A stretch of 64,000 bases of DNA, from contig NC_135149.1 in the NCBI RefSeq assembly GCF_050948215.1, forward strand, positions 8,847,001-8,911,000, read 5' to 3'. Of this stretch, positions 14,701 to 26,708 are shown piece by piece. Numbering within the stretch: position 1 is the stretch's first letter; the number at the start of each line of letters is the position of its first letter. This DNA is from Halictus rubicundus (Eukaryota; Arthropoda; Insecta; Hymenoptera; Halictidae). Both the position numbers and the translations under genes were made by a program. Below the pieces are notes generated by a model, which saw nothing but the letters and a program-made list of their open reading frames with translations, did not search any database and was not told the origin of the DNA.

Positions 14701-17506
14701 TCACCATGTTCCAATGGTGATCCACTTACAGTAGAAAAGGCATCACACTGAGGTTGTGAACACATTTGTGCTGGCACAGCTTGGTAATGGTGTTGTTGTA
14801 TTAGCACACCCGTTGGTCCTATTACAGTAGTTTAATTGATTTAAATAGCTACAGTCAGTCTCATAATTAATGTCACACACTTTAAATCAGAATAACTTTT
14901 TTATAAATGGACCAAATGACTTCAGTTTTTCTGCCAAGCTAGAAGCATTAGTTTACTAGATGAGATGTAATGAAAATTTTGAAAAAACTGCGTTTTGTCT
15001 AAATTACGAAAAGATAGTAAAAGTTACTTTTTACAAATTTTTTATTTGAGTTTCTAACGAAAATTTGATCGAAGTTGGTCAATTAGTTTAAAAGTCATAA
15101 ATGATGAAAAATTGTGAAAATCACCGGATAATAGAATAAAACGGCAAAAATGTACTGAAAATTGCGAAAAACTGTAATTGTAACTGTATAGTTATCGTTT
15201 TCTACCTTTTGGAAAAATATGTGTCCACCTCCGTCTGTTGCTAGTAAGTTTTATTGTAACATGGGAAGGGTCGAAAGGATTGATAAGTGCCCTACTGGGT
15301 CTAATGATACTTGTTGGTTGAGATATTGCGTTTGTTGGACTTCCCGCACTACCAACAACTGGTCTAAAGGGTGGCGATATTTCTGAATCTGTTAAATCGC
15401 TTTTAATCGATGTTCTTGATTCTATAGAATTTAAAGTAAATTTAATAAAAAGTAAACATTATTTTCAAAAGTTGCACGTCCATGAATGCTTCAAAGACAT
15501 ACCATTAATTTCTCCATTTGATTCACTACTAGCAATGTCGTCGGTTCTATGGGGTATTGAAATTGCTGCACTTCTTGTTGCAATTATCGGAGTAGAATGC
15601 ACTTCAGGCGGTGGATGATGAATGTCAGGATCAGACATTTTTCTTTTTAAAAGTTTCAATATATGTGCATTATTATGCGTTTCCATACTAACAACACTTG
15701 TCTTCTTGGTTCTGGTCGTAACCCGTTGCAGGCTACTCGCATAAAATGTTAATCATCAATACTTTAATAGCAAACGTTGAATAATATTGAAATGTACTTA
15801 TATTATACCTGGAAGTGTGAACAGAGGGTAATTGAAACACTTGTGCATCATATGCATCATAGTCGAATAAACTATTGTGTAAACATTCTCTGGGATCTTC
15901 TTGTAGAAGCTTATTTTTACATTGCAATTTTCCATTTTCTAGTGATGATTGTTTTGACACCCTTTGAGGAAGTTTTATTCGAGGTATAAACGTTGAGTAA
16001 GGAATCTTTTTATTTGTTGAGTAGAAGCTGAGATTAATCCAGTGTGGCATGCTGTAGTCGTCTGGTGCATTTACAGACGTATCCTTATTATGAAACTAAA
16101 AGTATATATAGTGTAATATTATTATGATGCCAATAATAATGTTCCAATATATCAAAAGTACCTTTAATAAAGGAACTGCATGCAATGGTTGTTCTCCAAC
16201 GCACACCAGATCGCTACCCACTCCGTTATCGATAATTCTTTGTTTCGTAACGTTAGTCAACTCTCTATCAACTTCGAAAACACCTACACCAGGTGTAATT
16301 ACCACTGACAATTGACCAGTTCTATCAAAACTGCGATCTAAGTAATGTTTCTCAAACACTGCAAAAGAGTCAGATTATGAATAATATATTGAAACTCAAT
16401 ATCATCATAATTACACAATTATATTACCATTTAATGACATATTTAAAACTTCTAAAAAATTTCCTTGTGCAGCTGTTGAATTAACTGCTTTTGGTATAAC
16501 ATCACCTGGCTTTTGATGGTACTCTAAAACAATTTTTTGATAATCTGTAAACAGCTTTCGCAATTGCACTAATACATTGCTCCAATCTTCAAATCGTTCA
16601 TTTTGTACAACCACCCTATAGAAATCCTCATAAAATCTTCCTCTATAATCGTGTTGTAAACATTCGCGCATATGATTTGGAAATTCCTCCAAACTAGTGG
16701 CATTGTAAAATGTTCTTGAAAAGAGAACTATTGTTACTTCGTGATTGCTGCCATTTTTCTTCCATTTTTGAAATAAATCAGCCAAGAAACCATTAACTGC
16801 TTTTTCAAAGTAGAGATCACCGTGGATATCAAAGTCCCACATTTCTGAACTCATTTGAATGAAGAGATATACCATGCTTGTCGAAGAACGAAATACCACC
16901 TAAAAGCAAAGTTTCTTGAACCTACTGCTTTATACATATTTAAAGTGTTTTGTGTTAAGATAAAAACCTTAGTATCATTATTTATAACACCGCAGGCAAC
17001 CCGGTCTCCTTGCGACCACATCTCGCACACCTGACACCTTATGCTACCTCCACAAAATTCAATTTTCTTGTGCATGTACACGCAAGTATTGACCTATTGA
17101 AAGTTTCTACGAATTATTAATAAATCTATACCTATAACTGGAAGTAAGTAAAATTATATACCAAGCTATTTTTCAGCCTCCACATTTCACTACGTCCCAA
17201 ATATTGATCTTTGAACGTAAGTTCAACAGAATCTAAAGCTACATCATCTGGATTTACAACATTCATGTAGACATCTCCGAATGTTCTTAATTGAAACATT
17301 GTTGCTACATTATTTTCCACGCTAATCGTCTCACGTAGGTCTTCTTTAAAAGATGTGACTTGCAGTAGCAGACGACTGAATTCAACCTCTGGATGATAAA
17401 TTTCGACCACATCTCCAGTTTTTATGCCTGGGTGATCTTTTGGACTAATTAAGAGGTCTTCTTCGCTAAAGGTTTTTTGATGTACTATCAACTTATAAAG
17501 CTTCAT
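5725..17506 (-). CDS. Iml1: Iml1 / DEPDC5, GATOR1 complex subunit
   Basis: Iml1/DEPDC5 is the large subunit of GATOR1, which acts at the lysosome to switch off Rag GTPases and TORC1 when amino acids are scarce. Twenty-two exons join in phase: 17506-17162, 17093-16968, 16899-16428, 16358-16162, 16095-15809, 15732-15503, 15421-15206, 14818-14672, 14604-14458, 12664-12447, 12349-12147, 12055-11881, 11804-11604, 9781-9624, 8065-7958, 7879-7672, 7416-7308, 7231-7004, 6934-6774, 6521-6353, 6294-5978 and 5922-5725. The total is 4620 nt, or 1539 residues; human DEPDC5 is about 1600. Visible blocks are the N-terminal MKLYKLIVHQ, MVYLFIQMSSEMWDFDIHGD, VVITPGVGVFEVDREL, VDWKSLTIPACLP, a DEP domain at about 1110-1180 (ICHASGDFSKPFILGFYLYH) and the conserved C-terminal domain. 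An in-frame ATG lies 46 codons upstream (17644), but family alignment favours 17506. Introns of 1.0-1.8 kb carry transposon remnants. Confidence 0.95.
6650..6735. mobile_element. piggyBac-like MITE in an Iml1 intron
   Basis: An 86-bp element is bounded by TTAA at both ends. Imperfect inverted termini are ttaacgctagatttac on the left and gtaaacctagtgttaa on the right. TTAA target sites are characteristic of piggyBac elements. The core carries gtcattttgac, and its inverse gtcaaaatgac occurs in the larger TTAA element at 44656-44869, so the two may be related. Confidence 0.6.
8066..9623. other. Large Iml1 intron
   Basis: This 1.56-kb intron separates the exons for residues of about 1041 and upstream from those downstream. 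Splice phase is preserved across it (phase 2). No coding exon or complete transposon was recognised. A stretch at about 8640-8720 is relatively GC-rich, with two copies of gcacgtg, but has no identified role. Confidence 0.4.
9979..10528. mobile_element. Long-TIR MITE (about 550 bp, TA-flanked) in an Iml1 intron
   Basis: The left end (starting aagggtgttcatgatatta) is the inverse of the right end (tgacgtgaacatcctgta) with mismatches. Inverted similarity continues inward for about 120 bases: the left block has agtcagcgtttttcttg and the right-end inverse has agccagcgtttttgttg. A second inner palindrome is built on gtcaagacaaattcatt. Flanking TA dinucleotides suggest a Tc1/mariner-type non-autonomous element. 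It has no transposase. Confidence 0.65.
10529..11603. other. Remainder of the Iml1 intron, unassigned repeat-like sequence
   Basis: Positions 10540-10980 are less AT-rich than their surroundings and look like inserted sequence, but no terminal repeats or coding similarity could be found. A short ATR microsatellite (ata/atg units) lies at about 11373-11408. Confidence 0.3.
12665..14457. other. Large Iml1 intron without recognised features
   Basis: This 1.8-kb AT-rich intron joins the exon ending ALTT to the exon starting GVDWKSL in phase 1. No exon, complete transposon or structured RNA was seen in it. Confidence 0.4.
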
Positions 17507-18793
17507 TTTTAGCCCATTACTCTGTTGATAATGAATATGTGAATTATATGTGAAAAATTTTAAATTAGCTAACATTAAATTCATGAAATGAAAAATGCAA
17601 TGCTCTGCATATATAGGATTGTTGCTTTGCATACATTTCCCCAATATTTACCCAACATCAAATATTTCTTCGAAATGTCCAAAGTAAGTATTGCTTTCTG
17701 TACAATACATTCGTGTATTTGTCAACAATAAATTGTTAAACAATGGCAGTACGTTATCATTGTCAAAAAATAAACAAATATGTGTTGTTATAATTTACAT
17801 GGACTTCCAACACCTTTTCCACCTCTGACTTATTTTTGTATGCATTCTACTGCATCGAAATAACGATAATTGTTGTTTGTTTATCCTTAAAGGCATATAA
17901 TATATTAGCACTGTGCACAGGGGAGAAGAATTGACATCAAATTCAACATCGAAATTTGCAGTGTACTTTATTCTTCAGAATTTTGGTGACACGCATCTGT
18001 TTTTTAGAAATATGTAGCTAGTCACCACGCATCTCTTATGCGATCGATATAATTTACTTGATAACCGTGTGCAGTTGAATTAGTTATATACACATATATG
18101 AAGATATAATGGGATCACGTTATCACAGACTTGAAAGACCCTTAGCTCAGTAAAAACAGCACAAACTTGATAAAAGAGAAAAGAATCTTGAACCAAACAT
18201 TATTTGAAATCAAATCTCAGATGATAAACAAATAGTTTTATGTTATCACAAACTGGTAATCCGTATACGATTAACACATAATCAACAAATTATGACAATG
18301 GAAGCTGGCTTGTTAACATTACGTAAAGTCTATTACTATTCACTATGTTTCCATGTTAGTAGAAAATTTACATTATGTTTTGACTTCGTTCTGTTACATC
18401 ATGTTTTTGGTGCAGTTTATAGTGCATTAATTACAGAATATGGCTGACTTTGTTATGCAGAATTTGTACACGTATAAGAACTTTACACGAATGTAGTATA
18501 CATTAAGAGAAATACACATTCAATCACTAAAAGAATATTTAAAGCATGTTTCATATTCCTGTAATAAATACATATTACACTTAAATGTATTTTTAAATAT
18601 AACTAATTTTGTTAAATTTAGTAGCTCACGACGAATACATACATAGTAATGTAGTATTCAAAACTATCTATATCTCACATATTACGTATAAACGCAGGCA
18701 AAATATTCCTGTTTGTTAAATTTTCTCTATGGTGAGTATATGTACATATACAGGGATGTCGGATCACGGGGAAGTGGTGGTAGAAAAGGTATA
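17507..18793. other. Iml1 upstream region
   Basis: The reading frame upstream of the chosen Iml1 start stays open to 17644, but similarity to the family stops at 17506, so this part is probably 5' leader. Beyond it the sequence is AT-rich with no coding signal. The Iml1 promoter must lie here or further upstream, but no motif was identified. Confidence 0.35.
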
Positions 18794-18932
18794 TATAGTC
18801 TGTCCAACGAGACGAGACAGCGAAGTACGAGTGTGCATCCTTTGCTAACTATCTGAGAAAACTAACTTCAACTCTGTCGCACTCGAGTGGCTATGTTTAC
18901 GTTTTCTACCTCGTCTCGTTGGACAGACTATA
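18794..18932. mobile_element. 139-bp TA-flanked MITE
   Basis: Near-perfect inverted termini of about 23 bases bound the element: tatagtctgtccaacgagac on the left and gtctcgttggacagactata on the right. It begins and ends in TA, as expected for Tc1/mariner-type target sites. It is too short to encode a transposase. Confidence 0.75.
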
Positions 18933-19617
18933 CAGGGTGTACCAGAAATGTTAGTACTTCCTTGAAAGGGGTAATTACGCCTTTCCCTCCTGATATCATT
19001 TGAAGTAACTTTTAACGAAAAACACGGACCAATCAGGGCGCGGCAATAACGAACGGTTTCCGGCTCGGCGGCACGTCCCGCTGAGTGTGGCGTTGGTATT
19101 GGCCGAGCCAGAATCGTAAGTAAGCAATGATCATATTTCAGGCTTCGGAGTTTAGGCTTGGCTTAGCAGTTTTCGAAGCATTTTCCGAGACATTCTCGAG
19201 GACTACGCACGGCCCTCTTAACCCGGCTGTGCGTCTCGCTCCCCGTGACGGTCCTGGTTCTCGAGCCACCTCAGGCCCGTACCATATGAACTGCACGTAG
19301 CGCATTAGGGTAACTCTCGCATGTTAGCACAGACGAGTTATAAGGATAGACCTAACATCTTATGGGACTTCGTGTCTCATGTTCTGAAATATCGACTGTT
19401 CAAAAAATCAGAGGTTTTGGTATGCCCTCTACGATTTAGAGTGGTGAGTTTAGGAATTATATTGAATTACAGGTATCGAAGGCGTAGTTGCCAAACCACA
19501 TCGGAGAATATTCGTCGCATAGTTGCCAATTTACTGTTACTGCCGTGTAATGCACAGCGCGTATTTCGGCTATTTTCCAAGTTACAGTCGCAATTCTGGA
19601 AAAGTAAACGAAACGAG
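18933..19617. repeat. Repeat-derived sequence before the fold-back element
   Basis: The first about 110 bases (cagggtgtaccagaaatg, then a ccaatcagggcgcgg block) resemble the left part of the inverted-repeat element at 56821-57010. The rest, to the fold-back insertion site, is comparatively GC-rich but has no recognised protein or RNA similarity. Confidence 0.45.
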
Positions 19618-19624
19618 CTATTAC

Positions 19625-22600
19625 CAGAGAGGAATGAGAGTGCTCACGCCCGGGGTTTCGGCGTTCCCACTTTCGTAACATCGCCGCTTTAGCATGGCAC
19701 AGAACCGGTCAGTCTTTCCTAGAACAGAACCGGTCAGTCTTTTAGCATGGCACAGAACCGGTCAGTCTTTCCTGGGACAGAACCGGTCAGTCTTTTAGCA
19801 TAAAACTGAACGCACATTATTTTTTTAACCAGGATTAGAACGTACAGCTTAATTGTTGTATATGAAATATGTAACTAACATGTAAATCTTGTGTACAAAA
19901 TCTCTAATTAATATAAATTAAGAATAATATTAATTTTAATGATACGTATTTTATTTTTTTTCCAAGTTTGTAGTTGCAAACTTTAGTTGTAAAAAATGGA
20001 AAATCCGGAAAAATTCGAACAAATACAGATCTCATATCGAAGTTTAAAAGCGACCATTGTCATCAACACTATCTTAAATTTTTTCATATATATAGCTACT
20101 GTTATTATTAATTAAAAAAAATTTTCTTTCATGAATAAATATTTTTTCCACCTCAGCACCATAAGATTTTTACTAGATGACTTTAAAAACACATTAGAAC
20201 TATTTTTAAATAATTTTACTCGAAAACATTCTAGTTTACTCTTTATTTCACCGTTCTACTAATGTTTTATGGGCTGCATTGCAGCTCTGTTTAACACCCC
20301 TTTACAACCCAATACCATGGTACCATCCATATTCAAGGAAGAACAATTTTTTGCGACGATCATTGAAAAAATAAAAGTGTTTCCTTCATTTCAGTCCTTT
20401 AGTGCGTTGGTGACGTAGCGCCCAGCACACCTACCTGTGTTCTGTGTCACATCTGGAGTTTTATGGTACGCTAACAATCCCTATTGAGTCGCAAGCCAGA
20501 CCATACAAACGAATGCATCCACAACTTCCAGAGACCTGCCTCCAAAACTAATTAAAGGAAGGCTAGACATGCAGTGTGTACTAAACTCCTCAAAAGAGGT
20601 GGATTCCAGTCGCTCGTGTCATAAACCGCATTCGATACTTCATCGACAGGGTGATCTTACATATTTCTGTAACAGTTCCTGAACACATTATCATTCATCT
20701 GAAACTGCTTTGTACGACATTACACACGCCACATAATTTTTATTTTCTAATTTTGTCAAAGTAGTATATATAACAGAATCATACAAGTGTCTACAATTAC
20801 TTGAAATCCAAAATACAGAGCGTTTCTTCCTCTGCGACTGTAAAAAAAGGACTTTAAAAGAATGTTTGAATAACAGGTGGGCTGTCCTTCCAAAAGGCAC
20901 CTGTGGCCAGAGTTGGGCATTATTTAGATAAAAAATTATTTAAATAACGATTCGAATAAAAGATACTTTATCTTTATTCGTTATTCAAAGGTTCGAATAA
21001 AAAAAGTATCTTTATTCGACGAGTATCAGATAAATAATTTTATTCGACGAGAATTTATCCGACGAATAAAGATAATTTTTTTTATTCGAAACGGATTTAT
21101 TCGAACTTCGAATAATTTTTTCATCTTTTATCTATATCTTTTATTCGAAGCCTTCGAATAAATCTACGGATAAAAATGCTAAATACAGTCCAATTTGTAC
21201 CGTGTTTAGTGTCATTTTAATCAGAAGAATGCCACGAATTAGTTGGCGCAAGTCCCATAAAAAAATAATGAGAAATAAAGAAGTTTTGCAATTGGATTGG
21301 CAGTTGTTTCACACCGATATCTCGCGACTCTACGAGCTCGGAACTTCAAAGACCAACGACCGACCAACAACCTACAATGTAAGCAGATGGAGAATCCAGC
21401 ATTATTGCCAATTTATGCTTTTATGTTTTTAATCAGAACAATATTGTTAAGACGAATGAGTTGTAGAGCTTGTTCCGATCAAAATGAGTGCAAACACGAC
21501 ATCATTTGGACTGTCTTTAATGAGATTGTAATTTTTATCGTAACATTACGTATCAGTGAAACTTGTTCGATTACACTCGAATTTGACCTCATTTTCATCA
21601 GGAAAATCACCTCCATTCGCTCGTCACAATTTCATGAGGATATATTGAAAAATCTAAAAGTTTAAACTTTCATACGTGCGCGATTCTCCATTCGCTTACA
21701 TTGTATGTCGTCCGTCCTTGCTGGGTCTTTGAAGCTCGGCGCTCGGCAAAAGTTATTCGAAGATTTATTCGAAGCCTTCGAATAAAAGATACAGATAAAA
21801 GATGAAAAAATTATTCGAAGTTCGAATAAATCCGCTTCGAATAAAAAAATTATCTTTATTCGTCGGATAAATTCTCGACGAATAAAATTATTTATCCGAT
21901 ACTCGTCCAATAAAGATGCTTTTTTTTTATTCGAACCTTCAAATAACAAATAAAGATAAAGTATCTTTTATTCAAATTTTCATTTAAATAATTTTTTATT
22001 CCAAATAATGCCCATCTCTGCGAGGGCCGTTAGCACCGTGAAAGATTTACTTAATATTTAATTGAATTTAATAATTACAAAGAGTGTATCATGAACAAAG
22101 TGCATGCACTTGGAACTGTTACAGAAATATGTAAGATCACCCTTTCGATGAAGTATCGAATGAGGTTTATAACACGAGCGACTGGAATCCGCCTCTTTTG
22201 AGGAGTTTAGTACACACTGCATGTCTAGCCTTCCTTTAATTAGTTTTGGAGGCAGGTCTCTGGAAGTTGTGGATGCATTCGTTTGTATGGTCTGGCTTGC
22301 GACTCAATAGGGATTGTTAGCGTACCATAAAACTCCAGATGGGACACAGAACACAGGTAGGTGTGCTGGGCGCTACGTCACCAACGCACTAAAGGACTGA
22401 AATGAAGGAAACACTTTTATTTTTTCAATGATCGTCGCAAAAAATTGTTCTTCCTTGAATATGGATGGTACCATGGTATTGGGTTGTAAAGGGGTGTTAA
22501 ACAGAGCTGCAATGCAGCCCATAAAACATTAGTAGAACGGTGAAATAAAGAGTAAACTAGAATGTTTTCGAGTAAAATTATTTAAAAATAGTTCTAATGT

Positions 22601-23166
22601 GTTTTTAAAGTCATCTAGTAAAAATCTTATGGTGCTGAGGTGGAAAAAATATTTATTCATGAAAGAAAATTTTTTTTAATTAATAATAACAGTAGCTATA
22701 TATATGAAAAAATTTAAGATAGTGTTGATGACAATGGTCGCTTTTAAACTTCGATATGAGATCTGTATTTGTTCGAATTTTTCCGGATTTTCCATTTTTT
22801 ACAACTAAAGTTTGCAACTACAAACTTGGAAACAAAATAAAATACGTATCATTAAAATTAATATTATTCTTAATTTATATTAATTAGAGATTTTGTACAC
22901 AAGATTTACATGTTAGTTACATATTTCATATACAACAATTAAGCTGTACGTTCTAATCCTGGTTAAAAAAATAATGTGCGTTCAGTTTTATGCTAAAAGA
23001 CTGACCGGTTCTGTCCCAGGAAAGACTGACCGGTTCTGTGCCATGCTAAAAGACTGACCGGTTCTGTTCTAGGAAAGACTGACCGGTTCTGTGCCATGCT
23101 AAAGCGGCGATGTTACGAAAGTGGGAACGCCGAAACCCCGGGCGTGAGCACTCTCATTCCTCTCTG
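19625..23166. mobile_element. Complete fold-back DNA transposon with about 1.06-kb inverted arms
   Basis: The left arm (19625 to about 20682) is the near-exact inverse of the right arm (about 22108 to 23166). Termini are cagagaggaatgagagtg and its inverse. The direct repeat ctattac flanks the element at 19618-19624 and 23167-23173, giving a 7-bp target duplication. Each arm has four copies of gactgaccggttctg just inside the terminus. No open frame resembles a transposase, so the element is non-autonomous. The 7-bp duplication and long arms recall the Galileo fold-back group of the P superfamily, but the terminal bases also fit a hAT-like CAGAG end. The loop contains a second element (20908-22020). 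Confidence 0.85.
20908..22020. mobile_element. hAT-like element nested in the fold-back loop
   Basis: Termini cagagttgggcattattt and aaataatgcccatctctg are inverted copies of the CAGAG type usual in insect hAT elements. Inward, about 270 bases on each side are inverted copies rich in ttattcgaa/ttcgaataa words. The 1.1-kb length and the absence of a transposase-like frame make it non-autonomous. The flanking octamers do not match convincingly, so the insertion site is uncertain. Part of its centre (about 21186-21335) is repeated at 45725-45865. Confidence 0.7.
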
Positions 23167-23472
23167 CTATTACATGATTAATTCAACCTGAATATTTAAT
23201 CTCTGTTTAAATACAATGCTTTCTGTTTCTATACTCATTTTAAAGCTAAATAAATGCTTTTTCAATTTATATAAACAAACTTTTATGCATTGATAGTAAA
23301 CATAATAATAATTGTTGTTGAAAATTGAAATACCTATTTAGCGCTATTTTTATCTTGAAATTGATTTATATGAACTGTTGTTGGCTCCTTTGAACGTTCT
23401 GCTATCAAATACAATTTTCAAAAGGACGGAAAAATATTCAAAAGATTGTCAACAAAAATTTTAATGACAGCT

Positions 23473-23802
23473 GTTATGCGAGGTTCCATATTCGTTACAA
23501 GTTGCAGCGTGTCTGTTATTATATATTAACATTACACATACAATTATTGGTTCTTTTTTCCAAATATTTTCATAAGTTGTGCAAGAATTTATAAACAATA
23601 AATCTGTATAAAATTCTGTTTATTGCTGATCCTACTTATCGTTCAATCGTAAAAGCATACAGGAGTTCAGATTTAGTTGATCTCTTACCATTATTGTTAT
23701 CAGTTTTGAAGCAATTGTTTATCAATAATAACAATATCGATAATAATTATCGATAATAACAGACATGCCGCAACTTGTAACGAATATGGAACCTCGCATA
23801 AC
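23473..23802. mobile_element. 330-bp inverted-repeat element
   Basis: About 48 bases at each end are near-perfect inverses, beginning gttatgcgaggttccatatt on the left and ending aatatggaacctcgcataac on the right. The centre is AT-rich. The target duplication is unclear. It is probably a MITE of an unassigned family. Confidence 0.65.
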
Positions 23803-23873
23803 AACAATTTCATTTGACTATTTAATTGCTACCTATTCAATCTACTTCTGATATTGATTTTTATTTGCAGCAT

Positions 23874-24232
23874 ATACAGGGTGGTTGGTAACTGGTGGTA
23901 CAAGCGGAAAGGGAGTGATTCTACGCGAAAAAAGAAGTCGAAAATATACAATAAAATGTTTTCATCCGAAGCTTCGTTTTCGAGAACATTGAGTTTGAAA
24001 ATGCAGCCAATGCGCGTGTTATTCGATAGGAATTGTCTGCTGCGTCTGATCATGACCTACCAATTCTACTTCCTGCGCGTACTAAAGCACGCGAACCCGA
24101 CGGATCTTTAAATTCGATTTCCTCGAAAACAAAACCTCAAACGAAAAATTTTTATTCTATATTTTCCACTTCTTTTTTTGCGTAGAATCACCCCCTTCCC
24201 GCTTGTACTACCAGTTACCAACCACCCTGTAT
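23874..24232. mobile_element. 360-bp palindromic TA-flanked MITE
   Basis: The left terminus tatacagggtggttggtaac is matched in inverse by gttaccaaccaccctgtata on the right, and the similarity continues for more than 75 bases on each side. The element starts and ends at TA. Open frames inside it are by-products of the palindrome. Confidence 0.75.
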
Positions 24233-26708
24233 ATATTTTAATAAATTTCATTATTTGGGATTGAAAAAAGATTGAACACCAATATTTATAGTAAGTAGTT
24301 TAGAACATTTTTCAAGGGTCATTAAATTGAAAAAAAACAATTATTTAAAAATACAAAATATATTTCAGTGTACACCATTAAACCCGATTTTTTAACTTCT
24401 TCAGTGCCAAGGCGGCAAAAAATCCATTTTATAAATTTTCGATTTTAATGTTGTATAGCCTAATAGTGCGTGCATGATGTGCCAAAGTCAGATTAATATA
24501 TCAAAATAACCATTTCCTCGCTCCTGGGAATTCATCAGTTTTCAGTGCAATAGTTATGTAATTACTCCGTCTATAATTGAATACTTAGGGGTCTACAGAT
24601 CATATGGGTTATTGCAAATGGTTTCAACTATTAATTGGCAAAAAAAATTTTCCAAAAAAAGTTGTTTAACATCTTGTTAAAAAAGTTGTTTTAACATTAA
24701 GTAATATGGACTAACCTGAAGCCCCTTTGTATTACGCTCATTTTTTATTTATGGAGGAATACAAAAAATCCTTTGAATAGCTTCGATCTGGAACTAATCG
24801 TGTTGGCAAGTTATAATATTGATCTAGCTTTGTGCAAAATTTCAAGAGATACTTCGAGATGCTTTCGCCGCAATTTAAGTTTAAATATCAACTTTCGGAA
24901 TTTCCGAGAATGAATCGCGCGGATGTCACGATTATTTGATGTTTCAGGTGAAATTTTTTAGGGATCAATAGTAAATTTCAATTTAATTTCTTTTTCAAGT
25001 TCAGTTACAAAATATATTCAAAATGGATGCGTATTAATAGTGTTAAAAAATTTGAGAAATGCGAATAATAATTATACGTATGGAGAAATGTATAAATAAA
25101 ATGTATAACGTAAATTTACGTTCAAGATTTATGAAAATTGTATTTCTATAATTTGAAAACGTGGTATCTATATTTATTAATATTGTATTGATAAAGATAA
25201 TTGTAAATATATAACATAATGATATAGTCATAACATCAGATACATAACTCGTCAATCATTTGTATTTGACCAGATTTGATCATTTTAGTGGATCTAGTTC
25301 CAACATTTATCGTTCGTCAGTGTAGAGGGCGTAAGAAAATCAGTGGTTTACGTGTGAGATACGAAACCCCATATGGTGATTGGTCTACTCCTATACCTCG
25401 TCTGTGGTACTATCATTTATTTTTGCGCACTGAATTTTGTGTTTTGTTTATTTCAGTATTTAATTATTGCATGTTTGTTTATAATATTTGTTTCTCAATA
25501 TCATTACGTAGCTGTTTTATGAAGTAATTCTATCAATCACGGAATATATTTTTTATTAATAATAATGTAGATTTTCTATATATTTCATTTTTTATTATAC
25601 AATTGGCTAATGTCATTATTTTTCACTTAATGACATATTAATTACGTGAGTAGTATGTATTATTAAATTAATTTATGATTGCAAATAAATATATCTCACC
25701 GATAAAATAAAATTTTGGTAATGGATGTAATTATTTTCGTAACTTATATATGTTTTATATTTTATATACTTTATTTTTTATTTACAATTAATTTAATAGT
25801 AAGCGATTATCCGTACTTTATTAAAAGTGTGCAGTATATAATTAGATTTTTTATAATAATTGAATTAATTTCTATATTTCTTTTGTTTTTAAGAACGGGA
25901 AGAGTATGAGAACGGCCGTCTACTAGTCTACGAGTAACTCAGTTTTAATCAATTGTGAGGAATTTAAATGTTAAATTTCTACTTCATTTATCTAGTTGTA
26001 GAATCCTTGTAATCGTGTAAGTATATATAGCAAGGTAGAAATAAAGGTAGAAATAAAAGTATAAAAAATTTATTATTGCATGAGAAAATTATTATTTCTT
26101 TATTTAATATTAAATGTATTACGCAGTGCAAAATTCGTAAAAAATCTATTTCATTCTATCCTAAAATTTATAATAAATTTTTTAAAATTCTTAACATATT
26201 AACTACATTTATTATTTAGAAATAATAATTAAGTCATACTAGTGTTACACAACATTGTCGCAGTTACGTAATTTATTCCTATACATATTCTACGTGCATT
26301 TTGAAAGTTATTGCGGTTTGGAAATGCAGTTGTGTAATGCAGTTATCGCAGCTATGCAGTTTCTGTTGCGCAAATGCAGGGCTACCATTTGGTTAAGAAG
26401 TTCCTAGGAATGCGGCGTCTGCTAGAGCACTGACAGTGCGTTGTTATCAGAAAGTGTCGTTTAATCGGGATCTAATCAGTTATAATAACTGAAGTATTAT
26501 ATCTGTAATGTGATACTCATAAGTAAACCATAAATAATGTATATTGTCGGTGTCTCGCTGTCGGTAGCTTATTCTAACTATAGTGTTAACCCTACTACGA
26601 TTAGTCATACCATGGAAGATGTCTAACCTATGTACGATGTTTCTAACGTAAAGTATCAGTGTCATTGTCATCTAAAACCTGAAAAACCATCTGATTAAAT
26701 GATGAGAG
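24233..26708. other. Intergenic region, mostly without features
   Basis: AT-rich sequence without a recognised gene. The segment 25287-25411 repeats the sequence at 408-566. The last few hundred bases probably contain the promoter and leader of the gene starting at 26709. Confidence 0.4.
25287..25411. repeat. Second copy of the 408-566 repeat
   Basis: This copy shares caacatttatcgttcgtcag, tagagggcgtaagaaa, gatacgaaaccccata and cctatacctcgtctgtggta with the first copy, and is shorter in the middle. Frames across it code for no recognised protein. Confidence 0.6.

Noticed and set aside
19321..19692. 123-codon plus-strand open frame
   Set aside because: It runs from unrelated flanking sequence across the target duplication into the fold-back terminus, so it cannot be a conserved gene.
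21202..21949. Open frames in the nested hAT-like element, considered as a transposase remnant
   Set aside because: No hAT transposase motif (zinc finger BED or dimerisation region) could be recognised, and the flanks are inverted arms.
23829..24111. Open frames on both strands inside the 23874-24232 element
   Set aside because: The element is a near-complete palindrome, and open frames on both strands follow from that.
25276..25527. 83-codon frame across the repeat at 25287
   Set aside because: The frame is broken in the second copy at 408-566 and matches no protein family known to me.
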